Assembly: GCA_001799795.1 (NCBI GenBank)
Contig: MGUD01000014.1
Span: 1 to 36,224, forward strand
DNA length: 36,224 nt
Direction: 5' to 3'
From: Elusimicrobia bacterium GWC2_61_19
Lineage (GTDB): Bacteria > Elusimicrobiota > Elusimicrobia > Elusimicrobiales > UBA9959
Made by a program: the position numbers and the translations under genes. The number at the start of each line of letters is the position of its first letter. The first letter of the stretch is position 1. Below the pieces are notes generated by a model. It was not told the origin of the DNA. It saw only the letters and a program-made list of their open reading frames with translations, and did not search any database. Shown here piece after piece: positions 29,027 through 36,224 of this stretch.

Positions 29027-30172
29027 ATGGTCAAAGTAGCGCATATAATAACACGGCTCGATTTCGGCGGGGCTCAGGCGAACACCATCTATACCGTCTC
29101 CCGGCTGGACAAGACGCGTTTCGACGCCGTGATAGTGGCCGGCCCCGGCGGCCTGCTGGACGAAAAAGCCATGGCGGGGGGCCTTATCCACGCCGCCTGG
29201 CTGGGCAGGGCTATAAACCCCCTGCGCGACCTGGCCGCTTTTGTCCAGCTGCGCGGCATTATAAAACGGCTCAAGCCGGCCGTCGCGCACACGCACTCCT
29301 CCAAGGCCGGCATACTGGGCCGCCTGGCGGCGGCGGCCGCCGGGACCCCGGTGATCGTGCATACTTTTCACGGCTTCGGCTTCCACCCGCGCCAGAACGC
29401 CGTAAAGAGGAACCTCTTCATACTGCTGGAAAAATTCTGCGCCCGTTTCAGCGACGCCCTGGTCTTCGTCTCCAAAGCCAACATGGAAACCGCCCGCGCC
29501 GCCGGCATAGGCGATCCGGCCAGATACCGCCTGATACGCAGCGGCGTGAAACTGGCCGGCTACCCGGCCCCTATCGACCGCGCGGCCAAACGCGCCGGGC
29601 TGGGCTTCGCTCCGGAGGACGTCGTGGTGCTGAGCATAGGCAACGCCAAGCCGCAGAAGAACCCCTGGCATTTTCTGGAAGCCGCCGCGCGGGTGTCGGC
29701 GGGGAATAAGCGCGCGCGCTTCATCTTCGCGGGCGGCGGGGAGGAACTCGACGCCCTGCGCGCCGCCGCCGCGGCCCGGGGCCTGGAGAACATCTGCCTG
29801 TTCACCGGCTGGCGGGAGGACTCCGCCGAACTGCTGGCCGCGGCCGACATCTTCGCGCTGACGTCCCTCTGGGAGGGCCTGCCGCGCAGCCTCGTGGAAG
29901 CTTTCAAGACCGGGCTGCCGGCCGTCTGCTACCGCACCGACGGGGTGACGGATATCCTGCGTGACGGCGAGAACGGCTTCTGCGTGGAACAGGGCGACCT
30001 GGACGCTTTCTGCTCGGCCCTGGCCGGGCTGGCGGGGGACCCGGCGCTGCGCGCGCGCCTCGCCGCCGGCGCCGCCGCCGCGGACCTGGCGGAATTCGAC
30101 ATCGATTTCATGGTCAGGCAGCAGGAGCAGCTGTACGCGGAACTCCTCGCCAAAAAAGGATACGCTTTATGA
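29027..30172 (+). CDS. Glycosyltransferase, GT4-like
   Basis: HIITRLDFGGAQANT...HTHSSKAGILGRLAA...LTSLWEGLPRSLVEAFKTGLPAV. Confidence 0.93.
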   Translation: MVKVAHIITRLDFGGAQANTIYTVSRLDKTRFDAVIVAGPGGLLDEKAMAGGLIHAAWLGRAINPLRDLAAFVQLRGIIKRLKPAVAHTHSSKAGILGRLAAAAAGTPVIVHTFHGFGFHPRQNAVKRNLFILLEKFCARFSDALVFVSKANMETARAAGIGDPARYRLIRSGVKLAGYPAPIDRAAKRAGLGFAPEDVVVLSIGNAKPQKNPWHFLEAAARVSAGNKRARFIFAGGGEELDALRAAAAARGLENICLFTGWREDSAELLAAADIFALTSLWEGLPRSLVEAFKTGLPAVCYRTDGVTDILRDGENGFCVEQGDLDAFCSALAGLAGDPALRARLAAGAAAADLAEFDIDFMVRQQEQLYAELLAKKGYAL

Positions 30173-31119
30173 CCCCCGTAATTTCAGCCGTGATCCCGGT
30201 CTTCAACGAACTGGAAAACCTCGCCCCTTTTGAAAAGGAACTTTCGGCCGCGCTGGCCAGGACCGGCGTCACCTGCGAGATCATCTGGGTGGACGACGGC
30301 AGCTCCGACGGCTCTTTCTCCGAGCTCAGGCGTTTCGCCTCGGCCCCCGGCCAGCGGGCCCTGCGTCTGGCGAAGAACTACGGCCAGACGGCGGCGCTCG
30401 CCGCCGGCATCGCGGCGGCGGAGGGAGAGTGGGTGATCACGCTGGACGCCGACGGGCAGAACGACCCCGAGGATATCCCGAGGTTGTTCGCGGCGGCGGC
30501 CGCCGGCGTGGACGTGGTTAGCGGCTGGCGCAGGAACAGGCGCGACGCGTTCTTTTCGCGCATACTCCCGTCGCGCACCGCCAATTTCATAATTTCGGCC
30601 GTCACCGGCGTAAAGCTGCACGACTTCGGCTGCACGCTGAAGATCTACCGGGCCGCCCTGCTGAAGTCGGTGGACCTCTACGGGGAAATGCACCGCTTCC
30701 TGCCGGCCATCCTGGGCTACGCGGGCGCCTCCGTGACCGAGCTGGAGGTCAACCACCGCCCGCGCACGGCGGGGAGGTCCAAGTACGGCCTGGCCAGGAC
30801 TTTCAAGGTGGTCCTGGACCTGCTCACCGTAAAATTCATGGGCGACTTCATTACCAAGCCCATCTACCTGTTCGGGGGCCTGAGTTTCGCGCTCCTCGCC
30901 TCCTCCGCGCTGATGGCCTCTTATACGCTTTACAACAAGCTGCACAACGGGGTTTTCGTCAAGGACCAGCCGCTCTTCCTGCTGGCGATCTTCTTCGCGC
31001 TGGTCGCGGTGCAGCTCGCGTTCATGGGCCTGATGGCCGAAGTCCTTATCCGCACCTACCACAGCGCCAACCGCCGGCCCACCTACGCGGTCGCCGAAAA
31101 GGCCGGCAAAGGGCTGTAG
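30169..31119 (+). CDS. Glycosyltransferase family 2 (polyprenyl-phosphate glycosyltransferase/DPM1-like) with C-terminal TM segments
   Basis: VIPVFNELENLAPF...WVDDGSSDGSF...TLDADGQNDPEDIPRL; C-terminal hydrophobic helices. Confidence 0.93.
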   Translation: MTPVISAVIPVFNELENLAPFEKELSAALARTGVTCEIIWVDDGSSDGSFSELRRFASAPGQRALRLAKNYGQTAALAAGIAAAEGEWVITLDADGQNDPEDIPRLFAAAAAGVDVVSGWRRNRRDAFFSRILPSRTANFIISAVTGVKLHDFGCTLKIYRAALLKSVDLYGEMHRFLPAILGYAGASVTELEVNHRPRTAGRSKYGLARTFKVVLDLLTVKFMGDFITKPIYLFGGLSFALLASSALMASYTLYNKLHNGVFVKDQPLFLLAIFFALVAVQLAFMGLMAEVLIRTYHSANRRPTYAVAEKAGKGL

Positions 31120-31147
31120 GCCCGGCGCCGGTCCCGGCCGGCCGCCG

Positions 31148-31176
31148 TTGACTAACGGCCGGATAGTTGATATCTT
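31148..31176 (+). promoter_or_regulatory. Candidate promoter upstream of the DUF177-rpmF-plsX cluster
   Basis: TTGACT - 17 nt - TATCTT; ATG at 31186. Confidence 0.6.
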
Positions 31177-31185
31177 ATTATTCTT

Positions 31186-31686
31186 ATGCAGGAAAACACC
31201 CCACTGGTTTTCAAGTATTCCGACATCGAGGAAAAAGGCGGGCTGGAAATAAAGCTCTCCCCGGACCCCGCCCTGTACGCGGACGCCTTCGAACGCCCCG
31301 ATATCCTGAAAAAACTCCGCCTGGAGCTCAATTTCTCCGTCGGCGGCGACTCCATACTGCTGGAGGGGAAGGTCTACGCCGAAATGCAGTTGGAATGCTC
31401 CCGCTGCACCGACCCCATAGCCCGCGCCTTCGAGGACTCTTTTGACGAGGTATACCCGGATACGCTAGAATATGTAGATGCGCGCGAAGCGGTAAGGGAA
31501 ACGGTAGCCCTGCTCGCGCCTATAAAGGTTTTGTGTTCCGAAGCCTGCAAAGGGCGCTGCCTGGTCTGCGGCATCAACCGCAACAGACAGACGTGCGGCT
31601 GCACGACCGGCAATTTCGGCGTTTTCAACGCGCTGAAGGACCTTAAACTCGGCGAAGACAGCAAGAACGGAAAGAAAAAACTTTAA
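31186..31686 (+). CDS. DUF177 (YceD-like) protein
   Basis: LECSRCTDPIARAFEDSFDEVY...CGINRNRQTCGCTTGNFGVFNALKDLKL; position upstream of rpmF. Confidence 0.9.
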   Translation: MQENTPLVFKYSDIEEKGGLEIKLSPDPALYADAFERPDILKKLRLELNFSVGGDSILLEGKVYAEMQLECSRCTDPIARAFEDSFDEVYPDTLEYVDAREAVRETVALLAPIKVLCSEACKGRCLVCGINRNRQTCGCTTGNFGVFNALKDLKLGEDSKNGKKKL

Positions 31687-31709
31687 GCTAATAAAAGAGG
31701 TGCTACAAC

Positions 31710-31922
31710 ATGCCTAATCCTAAACGTAAACATACCCCGTCCCGCCGGGACTCCCGCCGGTCGCAGAACTGGAAGCTGGAAGTGAAATCCCTTTCACCCT
31801 GCGGCCAGTGCGGCGCGCTGCGCCTGCCGCACCGCGTGTGCCCCGCCTGCGGCTCCTACAACGGCAAGATCGAAGTCGCCCAGAAAGTCGCCAAGGGCGA
31901 AGAAGGGAAGGATCAGAAATAA
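31710..31922 (+). CDS. rpmF: 50S ribosomal protein L32
   Basis: MPNPKRKHTPSRRDSRRSQNWKL; CGQC...CPAC zinc-binding pairs. Confidence 0.95.
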   Translation: MPNPKRKHTPSRRDSRRSQNWKLEVKSLSPCGQCGALRLPHRVCPACGSYNGKIEVAQKVAKGEEGKDQK

Positions 31923-31937
31923 CCGTCCGGGCCAACG

Positions 31938-32966
31938 ATGCGAATAGCGCTTGACGCCCACGGCGGTGATTTCGGCCTGAAGCCCAATCTGGAGGGCGCC
32001 CTGATCGCCGCCAAAAAACTCGCCCACGAGATAATACTCGTGGGCAGGGACCCGGAAATACGGGAGGAGTTGCGCCGCCTCGGCGCCGAAGATCCCGAAC
32101 GCATCAGCATCGTCCACGCCCCGCAGCTCGTAGAGATGGCCGCGGAACCCGTGGAAGAGTGCCGCTCCAAACCGGACTCGTCCCTGATGGTCGGCGCGGG
32201 CCTGGTCCACGACGGCAAAGCGGACGCCTTTATCTCCGCGGGGAATTCGGGTGCCATCATGGTGGCAGCGCTGCTGAGGATGAAGCGCATTCCCGGCGTG
32301 ATACGGCCGGCCATAGCGGCCCCGCTGCCCACTCTCAAAGGAACCACGGTATTACTGGACGCCGGCGCGAATATGGACTGCAAGCCCTGGCACCTGGCCC
32401 AGTTCGCGGTGATGGGCTCCATCTACATGAAGTCGCTTTTTAAGATAGAAAATCCCTCCGTCGGTCTGCTGTCCATAGGCGAAGAGGAGACGAAAGGCAA
32501 CGCCCTTGTGCAGGAGACCATCCCGCTCATAAAGAACATGGGGCTGAATTTTACAGGCCCGGTGGAAGGGCGCGACATCCCCGAGGGGATGACCGACGTG
32601 GTCGTAGCCGACGGTTTCACCGGCAACGTGGCGCTGAAGCTTTACGAAGGCTCGGCCAAAGTCGTTTTCAAGATGCTCAAAGAGCAGATCATGCGTAAAT
32701 TCACTTACAAGATAGGCGCCATGCTGATGCGCAAGGTCTTTACGGAGATGAAGACCAAGATGAGCGTGGACATCTACGGCGGCGCGCCGCTCCTGGGCGT
32801 CAACGGCATCGTCATCGTCTGCCACGGCAAAGTGACCGCCAACGCGATCTATAACGCCATCCGCGTCAGCGGCGAACTGGCGGCCTCCGGCATGGTGACG
32901 AACATCAAGAAGCAGATGGAACAGGTGAAGGACAAGATCTCGGCCGCCAAGGAGCAGCAAGCGTGA
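31938..32966 (+). CDS. plsX: Phosphate acyltransferase PlsX
   Basis: MRIALDAHGGDFG...SAGNSGAIMVAAL...GLLSIGEEETKGN...DGFTGNVALKLYEG. Confidence 0.95.
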   Translation: MRIALDAHGGDFGLKPNLEGALIAAKKLAHEIILVGRDPEIREELRRLGAEDPERISIVHAPQLVEMAAEPVEECRSKPDSSLMVGAGLVHDGKADAFISAGNSGAIMVAALLRMKRIPGVIRPAIAAPLPTLKGTTVLLDAGANMDCKPWHLAQFAVMGSIYMKSLFKIENPSVGLLSIGEEETKGNALVQETIPLIKNMGLNFTGPVEGRDIPEGMTDVVVADGFTGNVALKLYEGSAKVVFKMLKEQIMRKFTYKIGAMLMRKVFTEMKTKMSVDIYGGAPLLGVNGIVIVCHGKVTANAIYNAIRVSGELAASGMVTNIKKQMEQVKDKISAAKEQQA

Positions 32967-33709
32967 AACGCCTCGAGGGGAAAACCGCCCTTATCACCGG
33001 CGCCGCGCGCGGCATAGGCCTTGAGATAGCGGCTGTTTTCGCGGCGGAAGGCGCCCTGGTGGCGATAGCCGACCTCTCGGCCGGGGAAGCCGCGGCGGCG
33101 GCCAACGACATCGCCGCCAGGACCGGGGCCCGGACCCTGGGCCTCGGCCTGGACGTCTCGAAAGAGGCCGACTGCGAACGGGCCGTACAGGAAACCGCGG
33201 CCGCGTTCGGCAAAGTGGATATCCTGGTGAACAACGCCGGCATAACCAAGGACAATTTAGTACTGCGCATGAAGGAAGCGGATTTCGATTCGGTGATGGA
33301 CGTGAACCTGAAAGGCTCGTTCCTGATGGCGAAGGCGGCCGCGAAACTGATGCTCAAGGCCCGCGCCGGACGCATCATAAACATTTCCTCCGTAGTGGGA
33401 CAGAGCGGCCAGGCCGGGCAGGCCAACTATGCCGCATCCAAGGCCGGGCTTATAGGTCTGACCAAATCGCTGGCCCGCGAATTCGCGCCACGCCAGGTCC
33501 TGGTGAACGCCGTAGCCCCCGGCTTCATACGCACGCGCATGACCGAAGGCCTCAAGGACGAGGCCAGGGCGAAGATCTCGGAGCTGATCCCGCTGGGCCG
33601 CATGGGCGAACCCGGCGAAGTGGCAAAAGCCGCGCTGTTCCTGGCGGGCGACGACTCCGCCTACGTCACTGGCCAGGTACTGGCCGTGAACGGCGGGCTC
33701 TACATGTAG
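32963..33709 (+). CDS. fabG: 3-oxoacyl-ACP reductase FabG
   Basis: TGAARGIG, NNAGITKDNL, YAASKAG, AVAPGFIRTRMTE. Confidence 0.95.
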   Translation: MKRLEGKTALITGAARGIGLEIAAVFAAEGALVAIADLSAGEAAAAANDIAARTGARTLGLGLDVSKEADCERAVQETAAAFGKVDILVNNAGITKDNLVLRMKEADFDSVMDVNLKGSFLMAKAAAKLMLKARAGRIINISSVVGQSGQAGQANYAASKAGLIGLTKSLAREFAPRQVLVNAVAPGFIRTRMTEGLKDEARAKISELIPLGRMGEPGEVAKAALFLAGDDSAYVTGQVLAVNGGLYM

Positions 33710-33756
33710 GCGGTACGGATCCGGAGAATTCATAATACTAGCAGGAGGGTAACGCA

Positions 33757-34011
33757 ATGGCAGTCACCGAAAACCTTGAAGAAAGAGTGAAGAAGATCAT
33801 AATCGAGCAGCTGGCCGTCGATTCGGCCGAAGTCACCGCTCAGGCCCAGTTCGTCCAGGACCTCGGCGCCGACTCGCTCGACACCGTGGAGCTGGTGATG
33901 GCGCTCGAGGAGGAATTCGACATCGAGATCCCCGACGAGGACGCCGAAAAGATCAAGACCGTCGGCATGGCTATCGACTACATCAAGGAAAAATCCGGGA
34001 AGAAAGACTGA
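33757..34011 (+). CDS. acpP: Acyl carrier protein
   Basis: [45 protein letters not shown]. Confidence 0.97.
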   Translation: MAVTENLEERVKKIIIEQLAVDSAEVTAQAQFVQDLGADSLDTVELVMALEEEFDIEIPDEDAEKIKTVGMAIDYIKEKSGKKD

Positions 34012-34031
34012 TCTGATTTGCAAAAATTAGA

Positions 34032-34718
34032 ATGTCTTCCCTTGAAGAAGTAATAGGCTACAAATTCAGGGACAAGGAACTGCTGGCGGAAGCCCTGACT
34101 CACAAGTCGCATGCGACGGAGCAGGGCTCTCCCCGGCATAACGAGCGCCTGGAATTTCTGGGCGACAGCGTACTGGGCCTGGTCGTATCCTATTATCTTT
34201 TCCTTAAGAACCCCTCCGAGAACGAGGGGTTCCTTTCAAAGACCAAATCCGCCACCGTCTCCCGGGCCAACCTGGCCCGCTGGGCCGAAGCCATCGGGCT
34301 CGGCCACCACCTGAACCTGGGCGCCGGCGAGCACCTGAGCGGCGGCGCAAAGCGCCACAGCAACCTGGCCAACGCCATGGAAGCCGTGCTGGGCGCGGTC
34401 TACCTCGACGGCGGGCTGCCCCACGTGGAGAAGATGATCATCCCGTGGCTGGAAGCCCAGGCGCCGGAGAAGCTCGACGTCGACCACAAGAGCGAGCTCC
34501 AGGAACTCATACAGAAGCGCCACAAACGCCCGCCGGATTACGAGCTGATGAGCGAAGCCGGGCCGGAGCACAATAAACTCTTCACGATCCGGGTGTACCT
34601 GGGCAACAAGACGCTCGGCCTGGGCTCCGGCAAGAACAAGAAAGAGGCCCAGCAGGCGGCCGCCAAGAACGCCATGGATTACCTGCGCACCCACGAGATC
34701 CGCCACACCGGGCTCTGA
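34032..34718 (+). CDS. rnc: Ribonuclease III
   Basis: HNERLEFLGDSVLGLVVS signature; EAVLGAVYLDGG; C-terminal dsRBD. Confidence 0.96.
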   Translation: MSSLEEVIGYKFRDKELLAEALTHKSHATEQGSPRHNERLEFLGDSVLGLVVSYYLFLKNPSENEGFLSKTKSATVSRANLARWAEAIGLGHHLNLGAGEHLSGGAKRHSNLANAMEAVLGAVYLDGGLPHVEKMIIPWLEAQAPEKLDVDHKSELQELIQKRHKRPPDYELMSEAGPEHNKLFTIRVYLGNKTLGLGSGKNKKEAQQAAAKNAMDYLRTHEIRHTGL

Positions 34719-34721
34719 CCG

Positions 34722-35312
34722 ATGGAGAGCGAAGAGAAAGAACGCTCCGGCGAAACCTTTACCGGGCTGGACCGGAAGGGGAAGGCCGTGACCTCCGTCC
34801 ACTTCCGCGACTGTGTTTTCAGGAATTGCGATCTTACCGGCGCCACCTTCAGGTTCTGCGAATTCAAGGACTGCAGCTTCGAAAGCTGCAACCTCAGCCT
34901 GGTAAAACTCCCGGCCTCCTCGTTTTCCGGAACTATTTTCAAAGACTCAAAGCTGATCGGGATCAACTGGACCGAGGCCGCCTGGCCCAAGATACAGCTG
35001 GCGATCCCCGTACAGTTCGACAATTGCCTGCTCAACGACTCCGTTTTCCTCGGGCTGCACCTGGCGGGGACGCGCATTACGCGCTGCCTGGCCAAGGGGG
35101 CCGATTTCCGCGACGCCGACCTCTCGAAGGCGGACCTGACCCGCACCGACTTCTCGGGCGCGCTCTTCGGCCAGACAGATCTCACGGGCGCCAACCTGGA
35201 CCAGGCTCGCAATTACGCCATCCGCGTAGCCGACAACCGGGTGAAAGGCGCCAGCTTCTCCATGCCGGAAGCCATGGCCCTCCTTTACTGCCTGGACATC
35301 AAGATACTCTGA
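34722..35312 (+). CDS. Pentapeptide repeat protein, Qnr-like architecture
   Basis: Two repeat blocks (VHFRDCVFRNCDLTGATFRFCEFKDCSF; CLAKGADFRDADLSKADLTRTDFSGALFGQTDLTGANLDQA) around LIGINWTEA. Confidence 0.88.
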   Translation: MESEEKERSGETFTGLDRKGKAVTSVHFRDCVFRNCDLTGATFRFCEFKDCSFESCNLSLVKLPASSFSGTIFKDSKLIGINWTEAAWPKIQLAIPVQFDNCLLNDSVFLGLHLAGTRITRCLAKGADFRDADLSKADLTRTDFSGALFGQTDLTGANLDQARNYAIRVADNRVKGASFSMPEAMALLYCLDIKIL

Positions 35313-35321
35313 GCTAATTGA

Positions 35322-35327
35322 TATAAT
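35322..35327 (+). promoter_or_regulatory. Extended -10 promoter for the thioredoxin-like gene
   Basis: TGATATAAT (perfect -10 with TGn extension), followed by an AAGGAGG RBS before ATG 35354. Confidence 0.55.
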
Positions 35328-35353
35328 TTTGTTTTCGGGGAAGGAGGCGGCGC

Positions 35354-35686
35354 ATGAAAAAGATAGCCACAAAAAAAGAATTCGCCATGGAGCTCGCCTC
35401 CGGGAACGGGAAATTCATCCTCTTCCAGTCCTCCTATTGCCCTTTCTGCCTGATGTTCCTGCCGGTTTTCAAAACAAGCGCCGCGCGGGCGCCAGAGGCT
35501 TTCGCCGCGGTCTCCACCGACGCCCTGCCGGAACTGGAGGACGCTTTCTCGGTGGAAGTGGTGCCTACGGTCCTTTATTTCAAGGACGGCAAACTGGCCG
35601 GACGCCTCGACGGGAAACTCGGCCGGGGACTTAGCGAGAAGGACCTCGACGCCTTTATAAAGGTCTGCGGCGGGCCCTGCGAATGA
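35354..35686 (+). CDS. Thioredoxin-like protein
   Basis: FQSSYCPFCLMFLPVFK active-site CPFC; VEVVPTVLYFKDGK cis-Pro region. Confidence 0.85.
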   Translation: MKKIATKKEFAMELASGNGKFILFQSSYCPFCLMFLPVFKTSAARAPEAFAAVSTDALPELEDAFSVEVVPTVLYFKDGKLAGRLDGKLGRGLSEKDLDAFIKVCGGPCE

Positions 35687-36224
35687 AGATCTTCCTGCCC
35701 CCGGCCGCCGTTTTAATGCTGCTGGCGTCCTGGACGCGTGCGGCGGGACCGCTGGAGGGGGTAAAGACCGCCTCCGAAGCCGCCGAGTTCCGGACCGCCG
35801 GGGCGGAGCTTGTCGAAATAGAAGGGTTCTCCGACCCTGAGGGGGATATCTCCTGCTCCGGCAAGTCCTTCTCCGACACCTGGCACTATAAATTCTACTC
35901 TCCCGCCTACGGCGGTTGGCTGATGATCAACGCCTGCGGCGATAATTTCGTCAACGCCGCCAAACATTTTCCGTACAGGAAGGCCGAAGAACCGACGAAG
36001 GCCCTGCCGGCTTCATTCGCCGATTCCGGGGCGGTGCTTGAAAAGCTGGACCGCGACGGCGTCTTTCAGGGGACGGGGGGGACGAGGAACAGGGAAATAC
36101 TGATGAATATCCGCTACCACCCCGAAAAGAACGGCCGCCCCGCCGGCTGCTACTGGACCGTCTCGCAGGGGAAGCAGAAAGTGCTGACCGGCTGCGACGG
36201 CAAGAAACACTGGGTCGCCGCCGC
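35683..36224 (+). CDS. Secreted protein of unknown function, 3'-truncated by window edge
   Basis: Manual translation: MKIFLPPAAVLMLLASWTRAAGPLEGVKTASEAAEF... open to the window end; ATGA overlap with upstream stop; absent from the ORF track because no stop is in the window. Confidence 0.75.
   Translation, partial: MKIFLPPAAVLMLLASWTRAAGPLEGVKTASEAAEFRTAGAELVEIEGFSDPEGDISCSGKSFSDTWHYKFYSPAYGGWLMINACGDNFVNAAKHFPYRKAEEPTKALPASFADSGAVLEKLDRDGVFQGTGGTRNREILMNIRYHPEKNGRPAGCYWTVSQGKQKVLTGCDGKKHWVAA

Noticed and set aside
34014-34034. TGCAAAAATTAGAATG before rnc as another leaderless promoter
   Set aside because: Spacing is only 4 nt and the -10 match is weaker; rnc is more likely read through from acpP.

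Overview
The window is a GC-rich, gene-dense bacterial chromosome segment with about 35 protein-coding genes, two tRNAs and several intrinsic terminators. I see no CRISPR array, rRNA, transposase or prophage module. In order: 3' end of a 2-oxoacid:ferredoxin oxidoreductase (beta, partial; gamma); a two-gene ABC exporter with asymmetric ATP sites; AEC and YidE/YbjL-type transporters; an AmpG-like MFS protein; a CDF cation transporter with a Cys-rich tail; a ferredoxin; a maltose-type sugar ABC importer; acetate kinase; a pseudopilin-like protein. Next is a minus-strand run: tRNA-Lys, tRNA-Leu, tig, clpP, lon, DUF885, ABC ATPase, ABC-2 permease, TPR protein, glycosyltransferase; the genes from lon onward overlap by 1-4 nt. 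The final plus-strand run is SpoIID-like protein, two glycosyltransferases, DUF177, rpmF, plsX, fabG, acpP, rnc, pentapeptide-repeat protein, thioredoxin-like protein and a truncated secreted protein. I did not find a clear-cut new defence or mobile system. The best leads are a DUF885 protein whose HExxPGHH motif reads AYAIMPGMH, in the lon/ABC operon; a SpoIID-like protein with Gln at the expected catalytic Glu; a TPR protein with a Cys/His-rich loop; tRNA-Leu fragments flanking an intact tRNA-Leu upstream of tig; a 21-bp perfect palindrome between two transcription units; and a recurring TGnTAAAAT-type extended -10 motif 6-7 nt before ATG, suggesting leaderless transcripts. Taxonomy was not established (an Elusimicrobiota-like origin is only a guess).
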